DNA of 64,000 nt from Herbaspirillum seropedicae (GCF_001040945.1 NZ_CP011930.1:372001-436000), one strand, 5' to 3'; shown: positions 9,743 to 22,048, counted from the stretch's first letter. The notes: generated by a model from the sequence alone, not told the origin. Made by a program: numbers and translations.

Positions 9743-9751
9743 TGCTAGAAT
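9743..9751 (+). promoter_or_regulatory. extended -10 promoter element upstream of secA
   Basis: TGCTAGAAT is an extended -10 (TGn plus TAGAAT) about 100 bp before the secA ATG. The -35 match at the expected distance is weak, as often seen with extended -10 promoters. It is probably a secA promoter, read by eye only. Confidence 0.45.
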
Positions 9752-9850
9752 CCATGGTTTATTTTCGGGCGTTGTCGGCTGGAATCCCGCAGCCGGGAGC
9801 CCAACGTCACTCTGCCGGATCGTTCATCGGCGCTTTTATAGAATCCAAGC

Positions 9851-12607
<2,757 letters not shown>

Positions 12608-12630
12608 TCGCCGCCTAGCCCGATGTGAAG

Positions 12631-12665
12631 AGGCCGTCCACCTGCCAGGGTGGACGGCCTTTTTT
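12631..12665 (+). terminator. intrinsic terminator of secA
   Basis: The 12-bp perfect stem AGGCCGTCCACC/GGTGGACGGCCT (12631-12642 with 12649-12660) has a 6-base loop and is followed by T's to 12665. Confidence 0.94.
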
Positions 12666-12760
12666 CTGCGCGGCGCATGAAGGCTTCTGCATGAAGCGCC
12701 CGGCTGGCCTTATCATGGGCGCTCCGGCAGCCATCGCCTGCCGCCCAGGAGAACAAGAAG

Positions 12761-13588
12761 ATGTCCCTCGCCACGCTGGTCCGTGCTTTGCCCTTGTCCT
12801 TTTCATCCTCCCGTCTGGCCTGTGTTGCTGCTGCCACCGCCGTTCTGCTGGCTGGCTGCGCTTCCTCGCCACTGCCGCAATGGCGCGACAGCGACAATGC
12901 CGGTTACGCTCCGGTCACGCCCTCCATCCCGGTGACCAATACCGCTGTGCCCGCAGTGGCCATCAGCACCGCCCCGCCCACGCGTGCAGCGCTGGTGGAC
13001 GCGGCCAAGGCCGAGTGGGATTTCTTCGGCAACCAGCAGATCGACATGCGCCACGAGCCCTTCAGCGCGCCGCGCCTGGGTTTGCTGGAAGACGAGGGCG
13101 AGGCCGTGCAGCGCGTGGCCGAGTATTGGCATGCGGTGGGCAAGAACCTCACCGGTGCGGATTGCCAGCAAGCCTGGTCGGCCGCCTTCATTTCCTGGCT
13201 GATGGTGACTACCAATGTGCCACCGCAGGATTTTGCGCCCAACGAAACCCATTTCAATTACCTGAGCTTCCTCAAGGACCGCGAGTCCCGGCCTTCGCCG
13301 CAATTCCTGCTGCGCCCGGCGGACAGTGAGCCCATCGCCGCCGGCGACCTGATCTGCGCTCCGCGCGGCAACAACAACATCACGTCCATCGATGAAATCC
13401 GTCCCGGCCTGGCCGGACATTGCGATGTGGTGGTGGAAGTGCATGCCGATGATGGCTGGGCCGGGGTGATTGGCGGCAATGTCTTCAATTCGGTGTCGGA
13501 ATCGCTGATCCCGGTGGATGGCCAGGGGCGGGCGCAGCCGATTGCGGCGCGGCCGTGGCTGGTCGTGGTCAAGAATCTGCTGCCCTGA
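12761..13588 (+). CDS. DUF2272 lipoprotein
   Basis: The 275-aa product has a lipoprotein signal: a basic and hydrophobic N-terminus ending in the lipobox LLAGC, with the lipidated Cys near residue 34. A Pro/Thr-rich linker and a C-terminal domain resembling DUF2272 follow. Within it, WSAAFISWLM and GHCDVVVEV could supply the Cys/His positions of an NlpC/P60-like fold, but the usual Cys is replaced by Ala in the first motif (AWSAAF). Enzymatic activity is therefore doubtful. The Shine-Dalgarno AGGAG lies a few bases upstream. The SGNH hydrolase gene follows after 13 bp, probably in the same transcript. The function is unknown, and envelope location is the safe inference. Confidence 0.8.
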   Translation: MSLATLVRALPLSFSSSRLACVAAATAVLLAGCASSPLPQWRDSDNAGYAPVTPSIPVTNTAVPAVAISTAPPTRAALVDAAKAEWDFFGNQQIDMRHEPFSAPRLGLLEDEGEAVQRVAEYWHAVGKNLTGADCQQAWSAAFISWLMVTTNVPPQDFAPNETHFNYLSFLKDRESRPSPQFLLRPADSEPIAAGDLICAPRGNNNITSIDEIRPGLAGHCDVVVEVHADDGWAGVIGGNVFNSVSESLIPVDGQGRAQPIAARPWLVVVKNLLP

Positions 13589-13601
13589 TGAGGGTGGCGG
13601 C

Positions 13602-14354
13602 ATGCTGATCCTCGCCAAGCTGTTGCTGGGGCCACTGCTGCTGGCGCAAGCCAGGCGCTTGCGCAGGACGGCCCTGCGCCTGCCGGAAGCTGCCGGCCCG
13701 CGCGCCGGGCTGGAGCCAGCGCCGGCCACTGTTGCCGGCAGCGGCGCGCCGTTGCGCCTGCTGGTGGTGGGCGACTCATCGGCGGCGGGCGTGGGGGTGG
13801 AGCACCAGGAGCAGGCCCTGGCCCAGCCGCTGGCGCGCCATCTGGCCGAGCGTGCGGGCCGTCCGGTCGCCTGGCAGCTGGTGGCGCAAAGCGGCGTCAA
13901 TTCGCTTGAGGCGCTGGAGCTGCTGGCGCACCACGAGATCGGTCCGGCGGCCGTGCTGGTGGTAGCGCTGGGGGTCAATGACGTCACTTCGCAGATGCCG
14001 CCCCACCGCTACGTGGGCAATCTGCGCCTGCTGTGCGAGCGCCTGATGGCGCAGGCGGGCGTGGAGCACATCGTCTTCTCGGGCTTGCCGCCCATGCACC
14101 TCTTGCCGGTGGCGCCGCAGCCGCTGCGCTGGTACCTGGGGCGCTACGCCCGCAAGCTGGACCGCACCCTGCGCGACTGGATCCGCAGCGAGGCCGCCCT
14201 GCGTTACTGCTCGCTGCAATGGACGCTTCCCCATGAAATGGCGATCGACCGCTTCCACCCCGGCCCGGGCCAATACGCGCAATGGGCCAGGATGAGCGCC
14301 GAGATCATCGAAACCGAGTTCCTGCGTCATCAGCCGGTGACGGAAAGTGTTTAA
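13602..14354 (+). CDS. SGNH/GDSL-family hydrolase
   Basis: Predicted serine esterase or lipase. The 250-aa product has block I VVGDSSAAGVG (nucleophile Ser in GDSS, near residue 58), block III ALGVNDVT with the Asn, and block V DRFHPG with the catalytic Asp and His. The N-terminus (MLILAKLLLGPLLLAQARRL) is hydrophobic and may be a membrane anchor or an uncleaved signal. The start at 13602 is favoured over longer in-frame extensions, which would run back into the DUF2272 gene. It ends 35 bp before argJ. The substrate is unknown. Confidence 0.85.
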   Translation: MLILAKLLLGPLLLAQARRLRRTALRLPEAAGPRAGLEPAPATVAGSGAPLRLLVVGDSSAAGVGVEHQEQALAQPLARHLAERAGRPVAWQLVAQSGVNSLEALELLAHHEIGPAAVLVVALGVNDVTSQMPPHRYVGNLRLLCERLMAQAGVEHIVFSGLPPMHLLPVAPQPLRWYLGRYARKLDRTLRDWIRSEAALRYCSLQWTLPHEMAIDRFHPGPGQYAQWARMSAEIIETEFLRHQPVTESV

Positions 14355-14389
14355 AATACGCGTTCCGATTTTTACGCTGAAAGCTCGCC

Positions 14390-15625
14390 ATGGCCGTCAA
14401 TTCCCCGATTCCCGTTCCTTCCGACCTCAAAGCCGTCGCCGGCATCGAACTCGGCCATGCCGAGGCGGGTGTGCGCAAGGCCAATCGCAAGGACGTGCTG
14501 GTCATGAAGCTGGCCGAGACGGCCACCGTGGCGGGCGTGTTCACCAAGAACCGTTTCTGTGCCGCCCCGGTGCAGATCTGCCAGGCCAACCTGGCCCAGT
14601 TGAGCGCCGGCAAGCCCATCCGCGCGCTGGTCATCAACACCGGCAACGCCAACGCCGGCACCGGTGAAGAAGGCCTGCAGCGCGCCAAGTCGGTCTGCGC
14701 CGCCCTGGCCCAGCAGATGGGCGTGGAGGCGCAGCAGATCCTGCCATTCTCGACCGGCGTGATCCTGGAACCGCTGCCGGCCGACCGCATCATCGCCGGC
14801 CTGCCGCAAGCCATCGGCAACCTGAAGGCCGACAACTGGTTCAACGCGGCTGAGTCCATCATGACCACCGACACCCAGCCCAAGGCGGCCTCGCGCACCC
14901 TCACCATTGGTGGCAAGCAAGTGGTGATGACCGGCATCAGCAAGGGGGCTGGCATGATCAAGCCCAACATGGCCACCATGCTGGGCTTCCTGGCCTTCGA
15001 CGCCAAGCTGCCGCAGGCCCTGCTGAACCAGCTGGTCAAGGACGCCGCTGACCACTCCTTCAACTGCATCACCATCGATGGCGATACCTCGACCAACGAT
15101 TCCTTCATCCTGATGGCCACCGGCGCCGGCGAGCTGGAGATCACCAGCGCCGACAGCGAGGAATACCAGCAACTAGCCGCCGCCGTCACCGACCTGTCGC
15201 AGCACCTGGCGCACCAGATCGTGCGTGATGGCGAAGGCGCCACCAAGTTCATCGAAGTGGCCGTAGAAGACGGCAAGAGCGTCGAGGAATGCCGCCAGAT
15301 CGCCTACTCCATCGGCCACTCGCCGCTGGTCAAGACCGCCTTCTTCGCCTCCGACCCGAACCTGGGCCGCATCCTGGCCGCCATCGGCTATGCCGGCATC
15401 GATGACCTGGATGTGTCCAAGATCAACCTGTGGCTGGACGACGTCTGGGTCGCCAAGGATGGCGGCCGCAATCCGGATTACCGCGAAGAAGATGGCCAGC
15501 GCGTCATGAAGAAGGCCGAGATCGTGGTGCGCGTGAAGCTGGCGCGTGGCGCGGCCAAGGCGTCCATCTGGACCTGCGACCTGTCGCACGATTACGTGTC
15601 CATCAACGCCGACTATCGTTCCTGA
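14390..15625 (+). CDS. argJ: bifunctional ornithine acetyltransferase / N-acetylglutamate synthase ArgJ
   Basis: Arginine-pathway enzyme that moves the acetyl group from N-acetylornithine to glutamate and can also use acetyl-CoA. The 411-aa precursor contains the autocleavage site in [15 protein letters not shown]. Thr196 of this frame becomes the N-terminal nucleophile of the beta chain after cleavage between Ala and Thr. The oxyanion-hole region [11 protein letters not shown] and the C-terminal [15 protein letters not shown] are present. It is followed after 8 bp by a DUF815 ATPase gene and mutT, likely in one operon. Confidence 0.97.
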   Translation: MAVNSPIPVPSDLKAVAGIELGHAEAGVRKANRKDVLVMKLAETATVAGVFTKNRFCAAPVQICQANLAQLSAGKPIRALVINTGNANAGTGEEGLQRAKSVCAALAQQMGVEAQQILPFSTGVILEPLPADRIIAGLPQAIGNLKADNWFNAAESIMTTDTQPKAASRTLTIGGKQVVMTGISKGAGMIKPNMATMLGFLAFDAKLPQALLNQLVKDAADHSFNCITIDGDTSTNDSFILMATGAGELEITSADSEEYQQLAAAVTDLSQHLAHQIVRDGEGATKFIEVAVEDGKSVEECRQIAYSIGHSPLVKTAFFASDPNLGRILAAIGYAGIDDLDVSKINLWLDDVWVAKDGGRNPDYREEDGQRVMKKAEIVVRVKLARGAAKASIWTCDLSHDYVSINADYRS

Positions 15626-15633
15626 GCGCCTCC

Positions 15634-16509
15634 ATGACCCAGCTAGACCAATTCCTGCAGCGCGCCGAAGCCTTGCTGGCGCGCGTCGAAGCCATCCTGC
15701 CCCAGGCCGCCGCCCGCGAGCCGGACTGGAATGCCGCGGTTGCCTTCCGCTGGCGTGGCGCCACTGCGCAGCGCCCTGGCTACCTCCAGGCGGTCGGCCA
15801 CATCTCGCAGATCGGCTTGTCGGATCTGCACAATATCGGCCCGCAAAAGGAACAGATCGACCAGAACACCCGCCAGTTCGTCGAAGGCCGTCCGGCCAAC
15901 AACGTGCTGCTGACGGGCGCACGCGGCACCGGCAAGTCCTCGCTGATCAAGGCCTGCCTGAACCAGTACGCCGATCGTGGCCTGCGCCTGATCGAGGTGG
16001 ACAAGGACGACCTGCATGACCTGCAGGACATCGTCGAGCTGGTAGCGGCACGTCCGGAGCGCTTCATCGTCTTCTGCGATGATCTCTCCTTTGAGGAAGG
16101 CGAGGGGGGCTACAAGGCGCTGAAGGTAGCGCTCGATGGCAGCATCGCCGCCCAGTCCGATAACGTCCTCATCTACGCCACCTCGAACCGTCGCCACCTG
16201 ATGCCGGAACGTCTCTCCGACAACAGCACCTATACCCACACCGAGGATGGCGACCTGCATCCCGGCGAGACGGTGGAAGAAAAGATCTCGCTCTCCGAGC
16301 GCTTCGGCCTGTGGGTGACCTTCTACCCCTTCAAGCAGGACGATTTCCTGGAGATCGTGGCGCATTGGCTGCGCCACTTCGGCTGCAATGACGCCCAGAT
16401 CGCCGAGGCCCGCGCCGATGCGCTGCGCTGGGCGCTGCAACGCAGTTCGCGCTCGGGCCGGGTGGCCTGGCAGTTCGCGCGCGACTACGCCGGCAAGGCG
16501 CAGCGCTGA
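15634..16509 (+). CDS. DUF815 P-loop ATPase
   Basis: The 291-aa AAA-type ATPase belongs to the DUF815 family. Walker A is GARGTGKSSL near residue 95. A Walker B-like acidic stretch is FIVFCDDLSFEEG, and a sensor-1-like Asn lies in YATSNRRHL. The family is widespread but its cellular role is not established. The ATG at 15634 is chosen because it begins the conserved part 8 bp after argJ. The open frame continues into argJ, but that is shadow coding. The stop shares one base with the mutT start (TGATG), which implies translational coupling. Confidence 0.85.
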   Translation: MTQLDQFLQRAEALLARVEAILPQAAAREPDWNAAVAFRWRGATAQRPGYLQAVGHISQIGLSDLHNIGPQKEQIDQNTRQFVEGRPANNVLLTGARGTGKSSLIKACLNQYADRGLRLIEVDKDDLHDLQDIVELVAARPERFIVFCDDLSFEEGEGGYKALKVALDGSIAAQSDNVLIYATSNRRHLMPERLSDNSTYTHTEDGDLHPGETVEEKISLSERFGLWVTFYPFKQDDFLEIVAHWLRHFGCNDAQIAEARADALRWALQRSSRSGRVAWQFARDYAGKAQR

Positions 16510-16952
16510 TGAGCGCAGCGTCCAAGCCCGTTGGCAAGCCTATTGGCGAGCCCATCGACGTGGCCGTGGGCATCCTGATGCAGCCCAACGGCGACGTGCT
16601 CGTGGGCCAGCGGCCGGAAGGCAAGCCCTATGCGGGTTACTGGGAATTCCCCGGCGGCAAGGTGGAGGCCGGCGAAAGCATCTTCGCCGCCCTGCAGCGC
16701 GAGTTCAAGGAAGAGCTGGGCATCGAGGTGCTCGACGGCGAGCCCTGGTGTGGTGTCGAGCACGTCTATCCGCATGCCCATGTCCGCCTGCATTTCTACA
16801 TCAGCCGCCAGTGGCGCGGCCAGCCGCAGAGCCTGGAAGGCCAGGCCTTCGCCTGGCAGGGCAGCGTGGGCGTGGAGCCTTTGCTGCCGGCCACCATTCC
16901 GCTGATCGAATGGCTGGATCAGCTGCGGTACGGCGAACAAGCAGGCAATTGA
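16509..16952 (+). CDS. mutT: MutT-like Nudix hydrolase
   Basis: Probable 8-oxo-dGTP pyrophosphatase that cleans the nucleotide pool and prevents A-to-C transversions. The 147-aa product has a complete Nudix box, running from GGKVEAGESIFAALQ to REFKEELGI, with the catalytic REFKEE glutamates. GYWEFPGGK just before it is typical of MutT. It lacks the C-terminal thiamine-phosphate-synthase-like fusion found in some relatives. The start overlaps the DUF815 stop by one base. The MutT assignment over another Nudix type rests on length and the WEFPGGK context. Confidence 0.87.
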   Translation: MSAASKPVGKPIGEPIDVAVGILMQPNGDVLVGQRPEGKPYAGYWEFPGGKVEAGESIFAALQREFKEELGIEVLDGEPWCGVEHVYPHAHVRLHFYISRQWRGQPQSLEGQAFAWQGSVGVEPLLPATIPLIEWLDQLRYGEQAGN

Positions 16953-16970
16953 GCGGGATTGGGCGAGGAT

Positions 16971-17003
16971 AAAACAAAAAGCCCGTGATCACTGCACGGG
17001 CTT
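16971..17003 (-). terminator. minus-strand terminator overlapping the yacG stop codon
   Basis: The 9-bp stem AAGCCCGTG/CACGGGCTT (16979-16987 with 16995-17003) is followed on the minus strand by a U-rich tract (16980 down to 16972). The stem begins inside the last yacG codons, so the stop codon sits in the hairpin. On the plus strand there is no T-run, so it mainly ends the coaE-zapD-yacG transcript. Confidence 0.82.
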
Positions 17004-17174
17004 GTCGCCTTCATCGTCCAGCGGCAGGTTCACGGCCGGGATGGTGTATTTCTCTTCGGCCCAGGCGCCCAGGTCGATTTGCTTGCAGCGTTCGGAGCAG
17101 AACGGGCGAAACTTGTTTTTTTCACTCCATTCCACCTTGGCGCCGCAGGTGGGGCAGTCAACGATCGTAGCCAT
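16989..17174 (-). CDS. yacG: DNA gyrase inhibitor YacG, zinc-binding
   Basis: The 61-aa protein has a four-cysteine zinc site made of CPTC (residues 8-11) and CSERC (residues 27-31), as in E. coli YacG, which binds GyrB and inhibits gyrase. The acidic C-terminal tail ([10 protein letters not shown]) is also typical. It is the last gene of the coaE-zapD-yacG set, 29 bp after zapD, the same order as coaE-yacF-yacG in other proteobacteria. The terminator hairpin starts inside its 3' end. Confidence 0.92.
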   Translation of the reverse strand: MATIVDCPTCGAKVEWSEKNKFRPFCSERCKQIDLGAWAEEKYTIPAVNLPLDDEGDKPVQ

Positions 17175-17203
17175 ACTTTCTACTTCACTTCCATCACATC
17201 AGT

Positions 17204-17959
17204 TCAAAAGCCGCACAGGGCCAGTTCGAAGGGGACTTCGCCCTCGAAGGAGCGCGGCTTCTCGTCACCATCCTGCTGGGTGAAGCGCACCCACAGCATG
17301 TACTTGTTGGCCGAGATCTCGGGAATCGCGCCGAGCTCCATGTCGAGCGACAGGCGCAGCATCTGGTAGACCTTGCCCTGCAGCATCTGTTGGTAACTGC
17401 CGCCTTCGGCATTGATCTTCACTGCATGGCCGGATTCGCGCAGCAGTCGCATGACGATGGCGATGGCGTCGAACAGCGGGATCAGCGGAGCGAACCAGTT
17501 GGAAATATCCTGGAAACGTCGCTCGAAGGGGTGTTGTTGCCAAGCGTAGTAGGCGGGCAGGTCGAATTCGCAAGCACCGCCAGGGATGATGGTGCGGCCG
17601 CGGATGCTCATGAGCCATTCATTGTCGCGGATGTTCTGGCCGGTCTTGCCCTGGGCCGCTGCGAGGGCGCTGCTGGCCTGGTCTACTTCGGCCAGGATGG
17701 CGTTGAGCATCTCGGGCTCGACATTGGGATTGGACTGGTAGGCCAGCAGGATCTGCTTTTGCCGTTCCAGCTCTTGCAGCAGGTCGGACTTGAGGTCGGC
17801 GCGTCCGGCGACCTCCAGCATTTCAAAAATGGTGGCAAGGGCGATGTGATGCTGATGCGGGCTTTCCTGATGCAGGAAGAAGACGAACTTCTCATACAGG
17901 TCTTCCAGTCGCAACAGCGTGCGAATACGCTCGTTGAAAGGGTATTCGTAGACGATCAA
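17204..17959 (-). CDS. zapD: Z-ring associated protein ZapD
   Basis: Cytoplasmic protein that bundles FtsZ filaments by binding the FtsZ C-terminal peptide. The 251-aa length is normal. The N-terminus [20 protein letters not shown] and the internal [20 protein letters not shown] stretch are hallmarks of the family. The start codon is TTG at 17959. It has AAAGGGA about 8 bases upstream, and the only nearby ATG is out of frame and stops after two codons. It lies 152 bp downstream of coaE and 29 bp before yacG. Confidence 0.93.
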   Translation of the reverse strand: MIVYEYPFNERIRTLLRLEDLYEKFVFFLHQESPHQHHIALATIFEMLEVAGRADLKSDLLQELERQKQILLAYQSNPNVEPEMLNAILAEVDQASSALAAAQGKTGQNIRDNEWLMSIRGRTIIPGGACEFDLPAYYAWQQHPFERRFQDISNWFAPLIPLFDAIAIVMRLLRESGHAVKINAEGGSYQQMLQGKVYQMLRLSLDMELGAIPEISANKYMLWVRFTQQDGDEKPRSFEGEVPFELALCGF

Positions 17960-18111
17960 AGCATGATCCCTTTATTGGTTGAGCCGGACTTGTTAGGCCG
18001 CTGACAGGCCGCGGGTGCAAAAACCTCGTCAACAATGCAATGTCTGTGATTCTGACCCATGCAGCAGAAAATTACAAATGCATGCCGCATCAAATGAAGC
18101 GTCAAGCAGGC

Positions 18112-18732
18112 TCAGCGCTGTGCTGCGAGCGCAAGGTATTGTGAATGCAAGTTGCGCACCCGCTCCGGCAGGCTGTCGGCGGCGCCGCCGTTGTCGACGA
18201 CGTCGTCGGCCACGGCCAATCGCGCCTGGCGGCTGGCCTGCGCGGCCATGATGGCTTCCACCTCGTCGCGGCGCAGGCCATTGCGCTGCATGACGCGAGC
18301 GACCTGCACTTCTTCGGGGCAATCGACCACCAGGATGCGGTCGGCGCGTCCGACCCAGTTGCCCGATTCCACCAGCAGCGGCACCACGAAGATGACGTAG
18401 GGGCCGCTGGCCATCTCGGCCGCGCGCAGGGTCTCGCTGCGGATCAGGGGGTGCAGGATGGCCTCCAGTGCGTGGCGCGCTTCGGGATTGCCGAACACGT
18501 GCTGGCGCATGCGCGTGCGATCCATGGCGCCGCGCGCATCGATGAAGTCCGCGCCGAAGTGTTCGATGATAGGCGCGATGGCCAGGCCGTCAGGCGCAGT
18601 CAGGGCATGGGCGATGACGTCGGTATCGACCAGCGCCGCGCCGAGTGCGCCGAACAGTTCGGCCACGGTGGTCTTGCCGCTGCCGATGCCGCCGGTCAGG
18701 CCGATGGTGAAGCGTTCAGAAAGTGCAGTCAT
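18112..18732 (-). CDS. coaE: dephospho-CoA kinase CoaE
   Basis: Catalyses the last step of coenzyme A synthesis, phosphorylating the 3'-OH of dephospho-CoA. The 206-aa product has the P-loop [17 protein letters not shown] at residues ~11-27, the DTDVIAH motif, and the lid and C-terminal region [19 protein letters not shown]. The ATG at 18732 was chosen at the conserved N-terminus. The open frame continues far upstream in antisense of pilD but without support. It is 11 bp after pilD, the common pilBCD-coaE arrangement. Confidence 0.95.
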   Translation of the reverse strand: MTALSERFTIGLTGGIGSGKTTVAELFGALGAALVDTDVIAHALTAPDGLAIAPIIEHFGADFIDARGAMDRTRMRQHVFGNPEARHALEAILHPLIRSETLRAAEMASGPYVIFVVPLLVESGNWVGRADRILVVDCPEEVQVARVMQRNGLRRDEVEAIMAAQASRQARLAVADDVVDNGGAADSLPERVRNLHSQYLALAAQR

Positions 18733-18743
18733 GCGTATCCAGG

Positions 18744-19607
18744 TCAGTAGTCGTAAAGTCCCCGCCAGAGCCAGTCCAGTCCCTGCAACAGCGCCAAGAG
18801 GCCGGCGCTGGCCAGGCAAGGTCCGAAGGGAATGGCCTGGCCGCGGCGATGCCGGCCAGCCGCCATCAGCACCACCCCTAGCACCGCGCCCATGGCCGAG
18901 GCCAGCAGCAGGATCACCGGCAGCGCCTGCCAGCCCAGCCAGGCGCCGAGCGCAGCCATGAGCTTGAAGTCGCCATAGCCCAGCCCATCCTTGCCGGTGA
19001 TGAGCTTGAAGAGCCAGAAGATCAGCCATAGCACGCCATACCCGGCCGCAGCGCCCAACACCGCATCCTGCAGGGGCACCAGGCGGTGCGTCAGGTTCAC
19101 CAGCAGGCCCAGCCACATCAGCGGCAGGGTCAGGTCGTCGGGCAGCAGCATGGTCTGGGCGTCGATGAAGGCCAGCGCGACCAGCGTGGCCGTGCAGGCC
19201 ATCACGGCCAGGCCGGTGACGCCCAGGCCGAAGCGCCAGGCGGCGAAGGCGAACAGCGCCGCCGTCAACAGCTCTACCAATGGATAACGCAGGCCAATGG
19301 CGGCCTGGCAGTGGCCGCAGCGCCCGCGCAGCAGCAGCCAGCTCAGTACCGGCAGCTTGTGACGCCAGGGCAGAGGGGTGGCGCAGTGCGGACAGGCCGA
19401 TGAGGGCAGCCAGAGGTCGTAGCGGTCTTGATGGGGCGGCGTTTCCCCGCGCTCCTGCGCCACGAAGTTGGCGCTTTCGCGCAGCATCATGATGGGCAGG
19501 CGGTGGATCAGCACATTGAGGAAACTGCCCACCAGCAAGCCCAGCAGGGCCGCCAGCGCGCAGAGGATGGGGTCGCCGGGGAGGGCGTAGGCTTCCAGGA
19601 AGGGCAT
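18744..19607 (-). CDS. pilD: prepilin peptidase / N-methyltransferase PilD
   Basis: Inner-membrane aspartic protease that cleaves type IV prepilins and type II pseudopilins and methylates the new N-terminus. The 287-aa product has an N-terminal methyltransferase-type domain ([12 protein letters not shown]) and a four-Cys zinc site CPHC...CGHC (near residues 72 and 97). Multiple hydrophobic helices follow, with the two catalytic aspartates in [13 protein letters not shown] and [16 protein letters not shown]. It lies between pilC and coaE on the same strand and appears complete. Confidence 0.95.
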   Translation of the reverse strand: MPFLEAYALPGDPILCALAALLGLLVGSFLNVLIHRLPIMMLRESANFVAQERGETPPHQDRYDLWLPSSACPHCATPLPWRHKLPVLSWLLLRGRCGHCQAAIGLRYPLVELLTAALFAFAAWRFGLGVTGLAVMACTATLVALAFIDAQTMLLPDDLTLPLMWLGLLVNLTHRLVPLQDAVLGAAAGYGVLWLIFWLFKLITGKDGLGYGDFKLMAALGAWLGWQALPVILLLASAMGAVLGVVLMAAGRHRRGQAIPFGPCLASAGLLALLQGLDWLWRGLYDY

Positions 19608-19620
19608 CGTGGCAATCGTG

Positions 19621-19641
19621 GATCGGGGATCGGGGATCGGG
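19621..19641. repeat. heptanucleotide tandem repeat between pilC and pilD
   Basis: Three perfect back-to-back copies of GATCGGG (19621-19641) are followed by an imperfect copy. They fill much of the 51-bp pilC-pilD gap, upstream of the pilD start in the direction of transcription. The repeat is noncoding. Confidence 0.8.
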
Positions 19642-19658
19642 CATCGCGGGGATGTTCG

Positions 19659-20906
19659 TCAGACGACCGACCCCATGCGGAACACCGGCAGGTACAGGGC
19701 AATGACCAGGCCGCCGATGACCAGGCCCAGGACCGTCATGATAGCCGGTTCCATGAGGCTGGTCAGTGCCGTGACCGTGTCATCGACTTCGCGCTCGTTG
19801 AGTTCGGCGATCTTGATGAGCATGGCGTCCAGCGTGCCGGTCTCTTCGCCCACGGCGGTCATCTGGACGGCCAGGTCGGGGAAGACGCCTGTGGCCTGCA
19901 TGGCTGCATGCAGCGAGGCGCCATTTCGCACGGCATCGCGCACGGCCAGGCTGGCCTGGCCGATGACCACGTTGCCGGCCGCGCCGGCCACCGTCTCCAG
20001 CGCTTGCACCAGGGCGATGCCCGCGCCCAGCAGGGTGCCGAAGGTGCGGCTCCAGCGCGCCAGCGCGGCTTGCCTGAGCAAGCCGCCCAGCAAGGGCAGG
20101 CGCAAGGAGAGCCGCTGGGCGTGCTGGCGCAGGGGCAGCCAGCGTCGCCAGGCCTGCAGCCCTGCCAGGACCGCGATCGCCAGTCCCGGCAGCAGCCAGG
20201 GCCACGCCTGTGTCAGCGCGTGTGCCAGGCTCATCACGATACGGGTGGGCAGGGGCAGCTCAGCCCCGAAATGGCGAAACATCTGTTCGAAGGCCGGCAC
20301 CACCCACAGCATGATCACCACGGTCACGGCCACCGCCACCAGCACCACCGCGCAGGGATAGGCCAGTGCGGCGCGCACCTTGCCTCTGAGGGCCAGGGAT
20401 TTCTCGCGGTAGCTGGCAATGCGGGCCAGCATGCTGTCGAGCACGCCGGCGCTTTCCGCAGCCCGGACCAGTTGGCAGAACAGCGCATCGAAGCGCTGCG
20501 GATGACGCGCCAGCGCCGCGTGCAGGCTGTCGCCGCGCGCCACATCCTGGCGGATGGTGGCCAGCAGCCCGCCCAGGGCATCGGCGCCGGCGCCACGGAT
20601 GGCGATATCGAGCGCCTGCAACAGCGGCAGCCCGGCTTGCAGCATAGTGGCCAGTTGCCGGGTGAAGAGTACGATCTGCTTGTCGGTGATGCGACGCCGC
20701 CCCCGGCGCGCCGATATGCCCGGCGCGGGCGTCGCAGCTGCGGTGTCGGCAGGCTGCAGTCGTGCCACCCGTACACCGTCCCGGCGCAGCGCCTGGCGCG
20801 CGGCAGTGGCGTCGCGCGCCTGCAGGACGCCGCGTTGCGGCCGTCCGTGGCGGTCCAGGCCCTCCCAGCGGAAGCGGCCGCCCTGACTGCGTTCAGGTGC
20901 TGGCAA
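19659..20906 (-). CDS. pilC: type IV pilus inner-membrane platform protein PilC
   Basis: Polytopic platform protein of the type IV pilus or type II secretion machinery. Two GSPII_F-type repeats are visible. The first runs from [22 protein letters not shown] and the second from [22 protein letters not shown]. Hydrophobic segments such as [21 protein letters not shown] separate them. The [12 protein letters not shown] and [12 protein letters not shown] motifs are typical. No ATG fits. The best start is TTG at 20906 with GGGAGAAG 8 bases upstream, overlapping the pilB end by 14 bases and giving 415 aa. A longer frame to 20975 is possible but lacks a good ribosome site. Confidence 0.88.
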   Translation of the reverse strand: MPAPERSQGGRFRWEGLDRHGRPQRGVLQARDATAARQALRRDGVRVARLQPADTAAATPAPGISARRGRRRITDKQIVLFTRQLATMLQAGLPLLQALDIAIRGAGADALGGLLATIRQDVARGDSLHAALARHPQRFDALFCQLVRAAESAGVLDSMLARIASYREKSLALRGKVRAALAYPCAVVLVAVAVTVVIMLWVVPAFEQMFRHFGAELPLPTRIVMSLAHALTQAWPWLLPGLAIAVLAGLQAWRRWLPLRQHAQRLSLRLPLLGGLLRQAALARWSRTFGTLLGAGIALVQALETVAGAAGNVVIGQASLAVRDAVRNGASLHAAMQATGVFPDLAVQMTAVGEETGTLDAMLIKIAELNEREVDDTVTALTSLMEPAIMTVLGLVIGGLVIALYLPVFRMGSVV

Positions 20907-22026
20907 GGACTTCTCCCAGGCTGGTGTCGCCGCGCAAGGCCTTGAGCAGGCCGGCGCGGCGCAGGTCGATGACACCCTCGGCGCGGGCCTGCCGGGCGAT
21001 ATCCTGGGTGCCGGCCTGGGCCTGGATCAGCGACTGCATCGTGGCGCTGACCGGCATGACCTGGTAGATGCCGGTGCGACCGCGATAGCCGGTATGGCTG
21101 CATGCCGGACAGCCATGCGGCACGAAGCTGCCCGACGCGTCGCGCGCCGGGCGGCGGCAGCTGCACAGCCTGCGCACCAGCCGCTGGGCCACGATCAGGC
21201 TGACCGAGGCGGCGATGTTGTAGGCCGGCACGCCCATGTTGAGCAGGCGCGTGAGCGTGGCCGGGGCGTCATTGGTATGCAGGGTGGAGAGCACCAGATG
21301 GCCGGTCTGCGCGGCCTTGATGGCGATGTCGGCGGTGTCGAGGTCGCGGATCTCGCCCACCATCAGCACGTCCGGATCCTGCCGCAGGAAGGCCCGCAGC
21401 GCCACCGCAAAGTTCAGTCCGGCGCGTTCGTTGATGCTGACCTGGTTGATGCCGGGCAGGTTGATCTCGACCGGATCCTCGGCAGTGGCGATGTTGATGC
21501 CTGGACGGTTCAGCCGCTGCAGGCAGGCATACAGCGAGACCGTCTTGCCCGAGCCGGTGGGGCCGGTCATGAGCACCATCCCATGCGGCCGTGCGATGGC
21601 CTGTTGCAGCGCCTGCAGCTGGGCCGGCTCGTAGCCCAGCTGTTCCAGCGCGAGGGTGGCCTGCTCGGTGTCGAGGATGCGCAGCACGATCTTCTCGCCG
21701 AACTGCGTGGGCAGGGTCGAGACGCGAAAGTCCACTGTGCGGGTTTCCAGGGCCAGGCGCATCTTGCCATCCTGGGGCAGGCGCTTTTCGGCGATATCCA
21801 GTCGCGCCAGGATCTTGAGCCGGGTCGCCAGCTTGTCCTTCAGGCTCAGCGGCGGCTGCGCCAGCTCATGCAGTATCCCGTCGATGCGCAGGCGCACCCG
21901 GCAATAATGTTCGAAGGGTTCGAAATGCAGGTCCGATGCGCCCATGCTGACGGCATCAGCCAAGAGCTTGTACAAGAGCCGCACGACAGGGACGTCGTCG
22001 GCCAGGGGAGTCTCGGAAGCTTGCAT
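20893..22026 (-). CDS. pilB: type IV pilus assembly ATPase PilB, N-terminal domain missing
   Basis: Hexameric ATPase that powers pilus extension. The 377-aa product contains the whole ATPase half: the domain starts at [16 protein letters not shown] and [21 protein letters not shown]. Walker A is [13 protein letters not shown], the Asp box and Walker B region includes [14 protein letters not shown], and the His box is STLHTNDA. The zinc tetracysteine is CSC...CPAC. The N-terminal ~170-190 residues (MshEN/GSPII_E-N) usual for PilB are absent. The 163 bp up to corC are too short to encode them, and the frame has an upstream TAG. It could be a natural short form or a deletion remnant. Confidence 0.88.
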   Translation of the reverse strand: MQASETPLADDVPVVRLLYKLLADAVSMGASDLHFEPFEHYCRVRLRIDGILHELAQPPLSLKDKLATRLKILARLDIAEKRLPQDGKMRLALETRTVDFRVSTLPTQFGEKIVLRILDTEQATLALEQLGYEPAQLQALQQAIARPHGMVLMTGPTGSGKTVSLYACLQRLNRPGINIATAEDPVEINLPGINQVSINERAGLNFAVALRAFLRQDPDVLMVGEIRDLDTADIAIKAAQTGHLVLSTLHTNDAPATLTRLLNMGVPAYNIAASVSLIVAQRLVRRLCSCRRPARDASGSFVPHGCPACSHTGYRGRTGIYQVMPVSATMQSLIQAQAGTQDIARQARAEGVIDLRRAGLLKALRGDTSLGEVLAST

Positions 22027-22030
22027 GGAG

Positions 22031-22048
22031 GACCTCGCGCGCGAGGTC
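22031..22048. repeat. 18-bp perfect palindrome before pilB
   Basis: GACCTCGCGCGCGAGGTC is its own reverse complement. It ends 5 bases before the pilB ATG (22026, minus strand) and includes the only purine-rich ribosome-site candidate (GAGG). As RNA it could fold into a 7-bp stem with a 4-base loop. Confidence 0.9.
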
